From the NCBI RefSeq assembly GCF_035917275.1, contig NZ_CP108508.1:4340001-4404000 (forward strand): 64,000 nucleotides of DNA, read 5' to 3'. Positions 52,069-59,913 of this stretch are shown here, in pieces. The number at the start of each line of letters is the position of its first letter. The first letter of the stretch is position 1. Both the position numbers and the translations under genes were made by a program. This stretch comes from Streptomyces sp. NBC_01237. GTDB lineage: Bacteria > Actinomycetota > Actinomycetes > Streptomycetales > Streptomycetaceae. The notes beneath the pieces were generated by a model that was not told the origin of the DNA, did no database searches, and worked only from the letters and a program-made list of their open reading frames with translations.

Positions 52069-52092
52069 AGCATAGATACAACATGCACGCAT
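52069..52092 (-). promoter_or_regulatory. GntR promoter (-10 TATGCT) and possible operator ATGCACGCAT
   Basis: -10 at 52069-52074, 6 nt before the ATG. The nearby dyad ATGC-AC-GCAT (52083-52092) lies in the -10/-35 spacer and could be an autoregulatory site. Confidence 0.5.
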
Positions 52093-52280
52093 GAGGGATC
52101 CGGTCCGGATTCTGGACGTCCCCGGGCGCGTCGGCCGGCTCTCCCCGGACTTGAGGAAAACGTGACCGAGCAGGCACAGATTCACCCCCTCGGGGACACA
52201 TCCATTGCCCCGTCCCAGGAGTCTCACCACCGAGCGGCACCCTTATGTGGCCGCAATTCAGGGGCATTTGGAGCGTTCAG

Positions 52281-53180
52281 TTGAAAATCGGGATCAAGCG
52301 CATCAATCGCGCATCCGCCACCGCCACCGTGGCCCTCACCGCGGGTGCCGTGCTCGCGGGCAGCGCCTTCGCCACCCAGGCGCAGGCAGCAGCACCGCCG
52401 ACGCCGAAGATCGTCGCCAAGGGCGGCTTCGTGATGAACAACGGCAGCGGCAAGACCCTCTTCACCAAGTCCGCGGACACCCGCCGCTCCACCGGCTCGA
52501 CCACCAAGATCATGACGGCGCTCGTGGTGCTGTCGCAGAAGAACGTGAACCTGAAATCCAAGGTCACGATCCAGAAGGCGTACAGCGACTACATCGTCTC
52601 CAAGAACGCCTCGTCCGCCCGGCTGATCGTCGGCGACAAGGTCACGGTGGGCCAGTTGCTCTACGGCCTGATGCTCCCGTCCGGCTGCGACGCCGCCTAC
52701 GCGCTGGCCGACAAGTTCGGCTCCGGCAAGACCCGTGCGGCCCGCGTGAAGTCCTTCATCGGCAAGATGAACTCCACGGCGAAGAGCCTCAAGCTCAAGA
52801 ACACCCACTTCGACTCGTTCGACGGCATAGGGGGTACGAAGAACTACTCGACCCCCCGCGACCTGACGAAGATCGCCAGTAAGGCGATGAAGAACTCCAC
52901 GTTCCGCTCCATCGTCAAGACGAAGTCGACGAAGCAGAAGGTGACCACGAAGAGCGGCGGCTACCGCAACATGTCGTGGAGCAACACCAACAAGATGCTC
53001 AGCAGCTACAGCGGCGCGATCGGCGTGAAGACCGGCTCCGGCCCGACGGCCAAGTACTGCCTGGTCTTCGCCGCGACCCGTAAGGGCAAGACCGTCATCG
53101 GCACGGTGCTCACCTCGTCCTCCGAGGCGAACCGCACCGCGGACGCGAAGAAGCTCATGGACTACGGCTTCAAGAAGTAG
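52281..53180 (+). CDS. D-alanyl-D-alanine carboxypeptidase/transpeptidase, K15-type (class S11)
   Basis: 299 aa from a TTG start with GGAG 7 nt upstream; an ATG 36 nt earlier has no site. Signal peptide of 37 residues (ASATATVALTAGAVLAGSAF, cleavage after QAQA). Catalytic motifs: SxxK as STTK (TGSTTKIMTAL), SxN replaced by SGC (LPSGCDAAYA) and KTG in IGVKTGSG. The SGC motif and length match the secreted Streptomyces K15 DD-transpeptidase, a strict transpeptidase in the DD-peptidase group. Acts on peptidoglycan outside the membrane. No C-terminal anchor helix is seen. Followed by two strong hairpins. Confidence 0.92.
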   Translation: MKIGIKRINRASATATVALTAGAVLAGSAFATQAQAAAPPTPKIVAKGGFVMNNGSGKTLFTKSADTRRSTGSTTKIMTALVVLSQKNVNLKSKVTIQKAYSDYIVSKNASSARLIVGDKVTVGQLLYGLMLPSGCDAAYALADKFGSGKTRAARVKSFIGKMNSTAKSLKLKNTHFDSFDGIGGTKNYSTPRDLTKIASKAMKNSTFRSIVKTKSTKQKVTTKSGGYRNMSWSNTNKMLSSYSGAIGVKTGSGPTAKYCLVFAATRKGKTVIGTVLTSSSEANRTADAKKLMDYGFKK

Positions 53181-53205
53181 TCCGTCCGTCGCTTCGAAGC
53201 GTGCG

Positions 53206-53233
53206 CTTCCAGGAGGCGCCCGTCTCCTGGAAG
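53206..53233 (+). terminator. first hairpin after the DD-peptidase gene
   Basis: Perfect 10-bp stem CTTCCAGGAG/CTCCTGGAAG with an 8-nt loop, 26 bp after the stop. Confidence 0.65.
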
Positions 53234-53239
53234 TCCTGC

Positions 53240-53274
53240 GGGGGCGCGGCCACCATCACGGTGGCCGCGCCCCC
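53240..53274. terminator. strong second hairpin between DD-peptidase and bkd genes
   Basis: Perfect 15-bp GC-rich stem (GGGGGCGCGGCCACC and complement) with a 5-nt loop. Fits bidirectional termination between convergent transcripts. Confidence 0.8.
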
Positions 53275-53338
53275 GTTCGCGTACGACGGAGACAGCCCGC
53301 GGTGACCGCCAATTCGGCCGGGGAACGCCGCACTTCGT

Positions 53339-53358
53339 CCTGTTTCACGTGAAACAGG
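53339..53358. promoter_or_regulatory. parS (TGTTTCACGTGAAACA)
   Basis: Exact 16-bp Streptomyces parS at 53341-53356, extended to a 20-bp palindrome (CC...GG). A short hairpin of its own follows between here and the E2 stop. Confidence 0.92.
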
Positions 53359-53415
53359 CCGGTGGGCCCGCGCGTTCAGCCGCGCGGGCCCACCGGTTCC
53401 GGAGTGTCCGGGCCG

Positions 53416-54846
53416 TCAGGCCCAGGTGATCAGCCGCTTCGGCTGTTCCAGGATCGCGGCGACATCCGCCAGCACCTTGGAGCCCAGCTCGCCGTCGACC
53501 AGACGGTGGTCGAAGGAGAGCGCCAGGGTGGTGACCTGGCGCGGCTTCACCTTGCCCTTGTGGACCCACGGCTGGGGCTTGATGGAGCCGACCGCGAGGA
53601 TCGCGGACTCGCCGGGGTTGAGGATCGGCGTGCCCGTGTCGACGCCGAAGACACCGACGTTGGTGATCGTCACCGTGCCGCCCGCCATGGCCGCGGGCGA
53701 TGTCCTGCCCTCCCGGGCCGTGGTGACCAGCTCGCCCAGCGCCGCGGCGAGCTGGGGCAGGGTCTTGTCGTGCGCGTCCTTGATGTTCGGCACGATCAGA
53801 CCGCGCGGCGTGGCGGCCGCGATGCCCAGGTTCACGTAGTGCTTCTGAACGATCTCCTGGTTGGCCTCGTCCCAGGCGGCGTTGACGTCCGGGTTCCGCT
53901 TGATCGCGACCAGGAGCGCCTTGGCGATGATCAGGAGCGGGTTGACCCGGACTCCCGCCATGTCCTTGTCTTCCTTGAGCTCGGCCACGAGCTTCATCGT
54001 GCGCGTGACGTCGACCGTGACGAACTCGGTGACGTGCGGCGCCGTGAAGGCGCTGCCGACCATCGCCTGGGCGATGGCCTTGCGGACACCCTTGACCGGG
54101 ATACGGGTCTCCCGGGCGGTCACCGGAGCCTGCGCGGCCGGTGCCTCGGGCTCGGTGCCCGCGGTGGGCTCCGCGGCGACGGACACGGCCGCGGGGGCCG
54201 GGGCGGGCGCGGCCGCCGCGTGGACGTCCTCGCGGGTGATGATGCCGTCCTTGCCGGTCGGGCTGACCGACGCCAGGTCGATGCCCAGGTCCTTGGCGAG
54301 CTTACGGACCGGCGGCTTGGCGAGCGGACGGCTCTCCGGCACGACGGTCACGGCGGCGTGGCCGTTGTGGCCGTTGAACTCGGCCTGCACGGCGGCGGCC
54401 GCGGGCTCCGGCGTCGCGGCACCCTTGCGCGGGCGGCGCTTGGTGGAGGACTCGGCCACGCCGTAGCCGACCAGGACCGGCTGACGGCCCTTCGGCGCCT
54501 CCGCCTCCGGTTCGGCGGCCGTCGGGGCCTGCGCGGGGGCCGGGACCGCGGCGGCGTCCGGAGCGGCGTCACCGCTGCCCGGCGCCACGTCCACCGTGAT
54601 GATCACCTGGCCGACATCGACGGTCGTGCCCTCGGGGAAGCGCAGTTCGTGCACCACTCCGTCGAACGGGATCGGCAGCTCCACGGCCGCCTTGGCCGTC
54701 TCGACCTCGCACACGACCTGCCCGTCGGTGACCGTGTCACCGGGCTGGACGTACCACTTGAGGATTTCCGCCTCGGTCAGTCCCTCGCCCACATCGGGCA
54801 TCTTGAACTCACGGAAACGAGCAGACGTTTCGGTCATCGTCGTCAC
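53416..54846 (-). CDS. bkdH: 2-oxoacid dehydrogenase E2 (dihydrolipoyl acyltransferase)
   Basis: 476 aa. One lipoyl domain with the lipoylated Lys in CEVETAKAAVELP, an Ala/Pro linker, a peripheral subunit-binding domain (PPVRKLAKDLGIDLASVSPT, GIITREDVH) and a C-terminal acyltransferase core ending in SFDHRLVDGELG (catalytic His and Asp). Transfers the acyl group from the E1 thiamine intermediate to CoA. Last gene of the E1-alpha/E1-beta/E2 operon. A GTG at 54846 has GGAG 7 nt upstream; ATG 54837 is an alternative. Branched-chain specificity is inferred from operon type and not visible in motifs. Confidence 0.87.
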   Translation of the reverse strand: MTTMTETSARFREFKMPDVGEGLTEAEILKWYVQPGDTVTDGQVVCEVETAKAAVELPIPFDGVVHELRFPEGTTVDVGQVIITVDVAPGSGDAAPDAAAVPAPAQAPTAAEPEAEAPKGRQPVLVGYGVAESSTKRRPRKGAATPEPAAAAVQAEFNGHNGHAAVTVVPESRPLAKPPVRKLAKDLGIDLASVSPTGKDGIITREDVHAAAAPAPAPAAVSVAAEPTAGTEPEAPAAQAPVTARETRIPVKGVRKAIAQAMVGSAFTAPHVTEFVTVDVTRTMKLVAELKEDKDMAGVRVNPLLIIAKALLVAIKRNPDVNAAWDEANQEIVQKHYVNLGIAAATPRGLIVPNIKDAHDKTLPQLAAALGELVTTAREGRTSPAAMAGGTVTITNVGVFGVDTGTPILNPGESAILAVGSIKPQPWVHKGKVKPRQVTTLALSFDHRLVDGELGSKVLADVAAILEQPKRLITWA

Positions 54847-54857
54847 GAACCCTCTCC

Positions 54858-55838
54858 TCAGTACGCCAGCGAGCGGTCGACGGCGTCGAGCACCCGGTCG
54901 AGCCCCGGCAGGTACTCGTCCTCGAGGCGGGCCGGCGGGTAGGGGACGTGATAGCCGCCGACCCGCAGCACCGGTGCTTCCAGATGGTAGAAGCAGCGCT
55001 CCGTGATCCGGGCGGCGATCTCGGCCCCGGAGCCGTAGAACACGGGCGCCTCATGGACCACGACGAGCCGGCCGGTCTTCTCGACCGACGTCTGGATGGT
55101 GTCGAAGTCGATCGGGGACATCGACCGAAGGTCCAGGACCTCGACCGACTTGCCCTCCTCCTGGGCGGCCGCGGCCGCTTCCAGGCAGACCTTCACCATC
55201 GGGCCGTAGGCGACGAGGGTGAGATCCGAGCCCGTACGGGCCACGGACGCCTTGTGCAGCGGACCCGGGATGGACTCCGTGTCGACCTCGCCCTTGTCCC
55301 AGTAACGGCGCTTCGGCTCGAAGAAGATGATCGGGTCGTCGCTCTGAACGGCCTGCTGCATCATCCAGTAGGCATCGCTCGCGTTGGACGGCGAGACCAC
55401 CTTCAGGCCCGCGACGTGCGCGAAGAGGGCCTCGGGCGACTCGCTGTGGTGCTCGACGGCGCCGATGCCGCCGCCGTACGGAATCCGGACGACGACCGGC
55501 ATCTTGATCTTGCCGAGCGCGCGGGCGTGCATCTTCGCGAGCTGCGTGACGATCTGGTCGTACGCGGGGAAGACGAAGCCGTCGAACTGGATCTCGACGA
55601 TGGGACGGTAGCCGCGCAGGGCCAGTCCGATCGCCGTACCGACGATGCCGGACTCGGCGAGCGGGGTGTCGATCACCCGGCCCTCGCCGAAGTCCTTCTG
55701 CAGTCCGTCGGTGATGCGGAAGACGCCGCCGAGCTTGCCGACGTCCTCGCCCATGATGAGGACCTTGGGGTCCGTGTCGAGGGCGAGGCGCAGCGACTCG
55801 TTGAGCGCCTTCGCGATGGACATCTTTTCCACGGCCAT
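54858..55838 (-). CDS. bkdG: 2-oxoacid dehydrogenase E1 beta subunit
   Basis: 326 aa. Thiamine diphosphate enzyme subunit that binds the pyrimidine ring: MGEDVGKLGGVFRIT, DTPLAESGIVGTAIGLA, FPAYDQIVTQLAKMHARAL and YGGGIGAVEHHSESPEA. Forms the alpha2beta2 E1 with the neighbour, decarboxylating branched 2-oxoacids and starting odd- and iso-branched fatty acid primers (isobutyryl-, 2-methylbutyryl- and isovaleryl-CoA), which Streptomyces needs for membranes and polyketides. ATG 55838 lies 2 nt from the E1-alpha stop, so the two are coupled. Confidence 0.92.
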   Translation of the reverse strand: MAVEKMSIAKALNESLRLALDTDPKVLIMGEDVGKLGGVFRITDGLQKDFGEGRVIDTPLAESGIVGTAIGLALRGYRPIVEIQFDGFVFPAYDQIVTQLAKMHARALGKIKMPVVVRIPYGGGIGAVEHHSESPEALFAHVAGLKVVSPSNASDAYWMMQQAVQSDDPIIFFEPKRRYWDKGEVDTESIPGPLHKASVARTGSDLTLVAYGPMVKVCLEAAAAAQEEGKSVEVLDLRSMSPIDFDTIQTSVEKTGRLVVVHEAPVFYGSGAEIAARITERCFYHLEAPVLRVGGYHVPYPPARLEDEYLPGLDRVLDAVDRSLAY

Positions 55839-55840
55839 GG

Positions 55841-56998
55841 CTAGTTGCCCTCCTCGGCAGAGTCTGCGAACGATGCCTGGTAGGCGGCGAACTGGGCGCG
55901 CTCCTCGTCGACGAGAGAGCTTCCGTCCGCGTAGCCGTGCTCGAAGATCGCCATCGGGTCCGGGTCGGGCATGGCCCGTACCGCTTCGCGCACCCGCTTG
56001 CCGAGGGTCTCGCTCTCCTCGTCCAGCGCGGTGAAGAACGCGCTGTCCGCGAGCTTCTGCTTCTCCAGGTACGTGCGCAGCCGCAGGATCGGGTCCTTGG
56101 CCTCCCAGGCCGCCCGCTCCTCGTCGGCCCGGTACTTCGTCGGGTCGTCGGAGGTGGTGTGGGCACCCATCCGGTACGTGAACGCCTCGACGAGGGTCGG
56201 CCCCTCGCCCCGGCGGGCCCGCTCCAGTGCCGACCTGGTGACCGCCAGACAGGCGAGCACGTCGTTGCCGTCGACCCGGACGCCGGGGAAGCCGTATCCC
56301 TGGGCGCGCTGGTAGAGCGGAACGCGGGTCTGCCGCTCGGTCGGCTCGGAGATGGCCCACTGGTTGTTCTGGCAGAAGAACACCACGGGGGCGTTGTAGA
56401 CCGCGGAGAACGTGAACGACTCGGCGACATCGCCCTGGCTGGAGGCGCCGTCACCGAAGTACGCGATCACGGCCGAGTCCGCGCCGTCCTTGGCGACGCC
56501 CATGGCGTAGCCCGTGGCGTGCAGGGTCTGCGAGCCGATGACGATCGTGTACAGGTGGAAGTTGTTGGTGTTCGGGTCCCAGCCGCCGTGGTTCACGCCG
56601 CGGAACATCCCGAGCAGATTGGTCGGGTCGACCCCACGGCACCAGGCGACGCCGTGCTCGCGATAGGTCGGGAAGACGTAGTCGTCGTCGCGCAGCGCCC
56701 GGCCGGAGCCGATCTGCGCGGCCTCCTGGCCCAGCAGCGAGGCCCACAGGCCCAGCTCGCCCTGGCGCTGAAGGGCTGTCGCCTCCGCGTCGAAGCGGCG
56801 GGTCAGAACCATGTCCCGGTACAGACCACGCAGCTCGTCCGCGGTCAGATCGATCTGGTAGTCCGGGTGCTCGACGCGCTCGCCCTCGGGCGTCAGCAGC
56901 TGTACGAGCTGGGGCTCGGAACTCTGTGGCGTCTTCGCGGCGCTGGTCCGCTTGCTGCTGCGTCGCGGTTTGCGCGCGGCAGTGCTCTCCACGGTCAC
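55841..56998 (-). CDS. bkdF: 2-oxoacid dehydrogenase E1 alpha subunit
   Basis: 385 aa. The thiamine diphosphate motif is YFGDGASSQGDVAESFTFSA with NAPVVFFCQNNQWAIS. The phosphorylation-loop region of mitochondrial E1 reads TYRMGAHTTSDDPTKYR. The N-terminal 40 residues are Lys/Arg/Ser-rich (AARKPRRSSKRTSAAK). GTG start at 56998 with GGAGG 9 nt upstream. First gene of the operon with E1-beta and E2; the E3 (lipoamide dehydrogenase) must be encoded elsewhere. Upstream lies a divergent response regulator gene and an AT-rich region with dyads. Confidence 0.9.
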   Translation of the reverse strand: MTVESTAARKPRRSSKRTSAAKTPQSSEPQLVQLLTPEGERVEHPDYQIDLTADELRGLYRDMVLTRRFDAEATALQRQGELGLWASLLGQEAAQIGSGRALRDDDYVFPTYREHGVAWCRGVDPTNLLGMFRGVNHGGWDPNTNNFHLYTIVIGSQTLHATGYAMGVAKDGADSAVIAYFGDGASSQGDVAESFTFSAVYNAPVVFFCQNNQWAISEPTERQTRVPLYQRAQGYGFPGVRVDGNDVLACLAVTRSALERARRGEGPTLVEAFTYRMGAHTTSDDPTKYRADEERAAWEAKDPILRLRTYLEKQKLADSAFFTALDEESETLGKRVREAVRAMPDPDPMAIFEHGYADGSSLVDEERAQFAAYQASFADSAEEGN

Positions 56999-57358
56999 GT
57001 GCGTGCTCCTCCGTCGGTCCGGCCCCCGGGGTCTGCCGGGAACCAGTGCGGCTCGCCTGTTTCCGGACCCGTGCACGGGGTGGGTGCAGCTCGGCCGGGA
57101 TCAGGCGTGACAGGTGCCCCGGCGAGCGCCCTGTCATAGGCACGTTACCCAGTGCTTCGCATAACTGCGAAACCCTATCTGACCTGCGATTTTGCTTGGA
57201 TTTCCAAGTAAATCGAAAAAATCGCGAAGTCTTGCTGGTCACAGCACTGGTAACAGCCTTGCAGGCCGCCGGAACAACGGCACGTTATCCCGGAGAAAGG
57301 CGCCAGGGAAGGGCGGCGAGGAGCCGAACCGGAGCTGACAGGAGCGGAGCCGAAGCGA
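56999..57358. promoter_or_regulatory. divergent control region between the bkd operon and a response regulator
   Basis: 360 bp without a gene. A 70-bp AT-rich island (57170-57240) stands out from the GC-rich background. It holds TTCGCA-TAAC-TGCGAA (57156-57171, a perfect 6-bp dyad) and a nested pair: CTTGG-ATTT-CCAAG (57195-57208) inside GCGATTTT/AAAATCGC (57186-57225). TTGG-4-CCAA is compatible with Lrp/AsnC-type binding, which controls bkd genes in other bacteria. TAGGGT on the minus strand is a -10 candidate for bkd. The remaining part near the response regulator start shows GGAG-rich repeats only. Confidence 0.6.
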
Positions 57359-58036
57359 GTGTGTGAGACTGCGTTCGTGCGGAACGATGGAAAAATCACT
57401 GTATTTCTGCTCGACGACCATGAGGTCGTCCGACGCGGAGTCCATGAGCTTCTCTCCGTCGAGGAAGACATCGAGGTCGTCGGTGAAGCCGGCACGGCGG
57501 CGGACGCGCTGGTGCGTATCCCGGCGACGCGTCCCGATGTGGCGGTGCTCGACGTGCGGCTGCCGGACGGCAGCGGGGTGGAGGTGTGCCGGGAGGTCCG
57601 CTCCCGGGACGAGAACATCAAATGCCTGATGCTGACGTCGTACGCCGATGACGAGGCCCTCTTCGACGCCATCATGGCGGGCGCGTCCGGCTACGTCCTG
57701 AAGGCGATCCGCGGGAACGAGCTGCTGAACGCGGTACGGGACGTGGCGGCCGGGAAGTCCCTGCTGGACCCCGCGGCGACCGCCCGAGTGCTGGAACGGC
57801 TCCGCGAGGGCAAGAACGGCAAGAGCAACGACAAGCTCGACAACCTCACCGAGCAGGAACGCAAGATCCTGGACCTGATCGGCGAGGGCCTGACCAACCG
57901 GGTCATCGGCGAGCGTCTCCACCTCGCCGAGAAGACGATCAAGAATTACGTCTCCAGTCTGCTGTCCAAGCTGGGCATGGAGCGCCGGTCGCAGGCCGCC
58001 GCCTATGTGGCCCGCAGGCAGGCCGAGCGGCGATGA
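57359..58036 (+). CDS. orphan NarL-family response regulator
   Basis: 225 aa. Receiver with acidic pair in FLLDDHEVVRRGVHELL, phospho-Asp in VAVLDVRLPD, Thr in CLMLTSYA and Lys in GYVLKAIRG; LuxR-type helix-turn-helix in NLTEQERKILDLIGEG and AEKTIKNYVSSLLSKLGMER. No histidine kinase is nearby. From memory the S. coelicolor homologue at this locus (SCO3818) is an orphan regulator that affects actinorhodin and is phosphorylated by a non-cognate kinase. Divergent from the bkd operon, suggesting control of branched-chain acyl-CoA supply; inference. GTG 57359 or GTG 57377 may be used. Confidence 0.88.
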   Translation: MCETAFVRNDGKITVFLLDDHEVVRRGVHELLSVEEDIEVVGEAGTAADALVRIPATRPDVAVLDVRLPDGSGVEVCREVRSRDENIKCLMLTSYADDEALFDAIMAGASGYVLKAIRGNELLNAVRDVAAGKSLLDPAATARVLERLREGKNGKSNDKLDNLTEQERKILDLIGEGLTNRVIGERLHLAEKTIKNYVSSLLSKLGMERRSQAAAYVARRQAERR

Positions 58037-58252
58037 GCGGCACCAGGACGCGCTGAGACGCACCGAGCCGTTGAGGAAGTCACGAGGAGCCGCGGACAGC
58101 GGCAGGAAACTCGCGGGAAGTCGCGGGGAAAGTCGCGGACAGCCGCGGGAAGTGTCGTCGGGCGACTCCGGGTGATCTTGGGACTTTGGTCCCGAAGCAC
58201 CCGGGGCCGCCGACTCTTACCGGGGTCCTACCGGTATCGGACAGTGGTTCCT

Positions 58253-58681
58253 ATGTCCTCTGAGGAACTCCACGCGATCGAGCTGCTGGGCCGCGTCCCC
58301 TACGGCCGGCTGGCGACGAGCATGCGGGCCCTCCCCTTCCTGGCGGTGGCCCGCCACATCGTGGTCGGCGACCGCATCCTCCTACGGATGCACAGCGGCT
58401 TCGGCTACCACGAGGCGTGCAACGGAAGCGTCGTCGCCTACGGTGCGGACAACTTCAACGCCTCGGCCTCCGAGAGCGGCGAAAACCTCTGGTCGGTGCA
58501 GTTCACCGGTCCCGCCGAGATCGTGCACCCCGGCCCCGAACAGCGGGAAATGTTCGGCGCCGGACCCGTCATGGTCAACGGTGAGCCCTTCGAGCCGGCC
58601 TTTCTCCGGCTGGCCCCCCACTTCGTCACAGAGCACACTCTGGACTTCGACGCAAGTCAGGCGATCCGCAACGCAGCGTGA
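58253..58681 (+). CDS. PPOX-class/pyridoxamine 5'-phosphate oxidase-like flavin protein
   Basis: 142 aa split-barrel protein: MSSEELHAIELLGRVPYGRL, VVGDRILLRMHSGFGYHEAC, and VVAYGADNFNAS. Members of this group bind FMN, F420 or heme; here the YHEAC segment fits the PPOX/Rv1155-like set. ATG 58253 is preceded by CGGACA, a weak site. The gene upstream (response regulator) is about 215 bp away with imperfect GGAAGTCGCGG repeats (58100-58155). Cofactor is not decidable. Confidence 0.78.
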   Translation: MSSEELHAIELLGRVPYGRLATSMRALPFLAVARHIVVGDRILLRMHSGFGYHEACNGSVVAYGADNFNASASESGENLWSVQFTGPAEIVHPGPEQREMFGAGPVMVNGEPFEPAFLRLAPHFVTEHTLDFDASQAIRNAA

Positions 58682-58683
58682 TC

Positions 58684-58695
58684 TACCATTTGGTA
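58684..58695 (+). promoter_or_regulatory. -10 TACCAT in a TACCA-TT-TGGTA dyad before the phosphotransferase gene
   Basis: TACCAT ends 7 nt before the GTG start, so the mRNA is probably leaderless. The box is also the left arm of the 12-bp dyad TACCATTTGGTA, a likely repressor site covering the transcription start. Confidence 0.5.
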
Positions 58696-58696
58696 A

Positions 58697-59788
58697 GTGC
58701 CGCGCTCATATGCAACCCACCCGCCTGTTCCTCCGGTCGGCGAGGTGCTGCGCCGCTACCCGGACGCCGGTGAACCGCTCGCCTGCGAACCGCTCAACAA
58801 GGGCCTCCTGAACCACGGTTACCGCGTATCCACCACCCGCGGCTCCTATTTCCTCAAGCACCACCTCGACAAGAAGCATCTGGACGACGCCACCGGCGAA
58901 CGCGCGACGATCGTGCGACAGCACCGCGCGACCCAGCGCCTCCAGTCGCTCGGCGTGCCCGTCGTCCCACCGCTCACGGACACAGAGGGTGACACGGTCA
59001 CGGTCATCGACGACCGCTGCTACGCCCTGCACCCGTGGGTGGACGGCATGCACCGGGTCGGCGCCCAGCTGACCCGCGCCGAGTCACAGCGGCTCGGGAC
59101 GCTCCTCGGAGCCGTACACACCGGTCTGGAACAGGTCATGGCACCCGGCAGCAGCGATACGGACGGCTGTACGGGCGCCGGGCAGCCGACCCGGCCCGGA
59201 TACGGGAGCCCCGATCCCGCCGACACGTTCGCGCTGATCGACGATCTGCTGGCGGCGGCCCGCGGACAGCATCCCCGGAACACCGCCAGGGACGCCTTCG
59301 ACGAACTCGCCGTACACCGGCTGGTGGAGCGGCGCACCTTGCTGGAACGGCACGCCCACCGCCGCCCGCCCACCCCGGAGGGGCCCGCCACGGGGTGGGT
59401 CCACGGTGACTTCCATCCCCTCAACCTGCTCTACCGGGGGGCGGACCCGGTCGCGATCGTCGACTGGGACCGGCTGGGGGTCCAGCCGCGCGCCGAGGAA
59501 GCGGTCCGCGCCGCGGCGATCTTCTTCGTCCAGCCGGCCGGAGAGCTGGAGCTGGACAAGGTACGGGCGTACGCCCGCGCGTACCGGCACGCGGCCGGGG
59601 CGGGGGCGGCGGAACTGGCCGCAGCCGTGCACCGGGTGTGGTGGGAGCGGCTCAACGACTTCTGGATACTGCGCTGGCGCTACCGCCTGCACGACCGCAG
59701 GGCCGACCCGCAGTTCCCTGCGGTGTCGGCCCTGGCGGTGTGGTGGACGCGCGAGTACGAGGCGGTGTGCGAGGCCTTCACGGGGTGA
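58697..59788 (+). CDS. aminoglycoside phosphotransferase-fold (APH/choline kinase-like) protein
   Basis: 363 aa. ATP-grasping N-lobe (LLNHGYRVSTTRGSYFLKHH, Lys candidate), Brenner motif GWVHGDFHPLNLLYRG (catalytic Asp) and metal-binding DWDRLG (VAIVDWDRLGVQP). Belongs to the phosphotransferase enzyme family; small-molecule kinase substrate unknown. GTG start directly after a -10 box (7 nt), as in leaderless genes. Converges on the Ser/Thr kinase gene. Confidence 0.85.
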   Translation: MPRSYATHPPVPPVGEVLRRYPDAGEPLACEPLNKGLLNHGYRVSTTRGSYFLKHHLDKKHLDDATGERATIVRQHRATQRLQSLGVPVVPPLTDTEGDTVTVIDDRCYALHPWVDGMHRVGAQLTRAESQRLGTLLGAVHTGLEQVMAPGSSDTDGCTGAGQPTRPGYGSPDPADTFALIDDLLAAARGQHPRNTARDAFDELAVHRLVERRTLLERHAHRRPPTPEGPATGWVHGDFHPLNLLYRGADPVAIVDWDRLGVQPRAEEAVRAAAIFFVQPAGELELDKVRAYARAYRHAAGAGAAELAAAVHRVWWERLNDFWILRWRYRLHDRRADPQFPAVSALAVWWTREYEAVCEAFTG

Positions 59789-59810
59789 GGGCCGGGCGAA
59801 GCCGCGGACG

Positions 59811-59913
59811 GTCCGGCGTTACGGAGTGGGCCGGCGCTCCGGGGTGGTCCCGGTGATCCGGCGTTACGGAGTGGTCCCGGTGCTCCGGGGTGATCCGGCG
59901 CTACGGGGTGGTC
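59811..59913. repeat. 18-20 bp tandem repeat overlapping the kinase stop codon
   Basis: Imperfect copies of GGTCCGGCGTTACGGAGTG (variants GCTCCGGGGTG), five to six in number. On the minus strand the unit reads CACCCCGTAGCGCCGGATCA; the TAG in the first copy is the kinase stop, and later copies read CTCCGTAACG. Between convergent genes. Confidence 0.8.
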
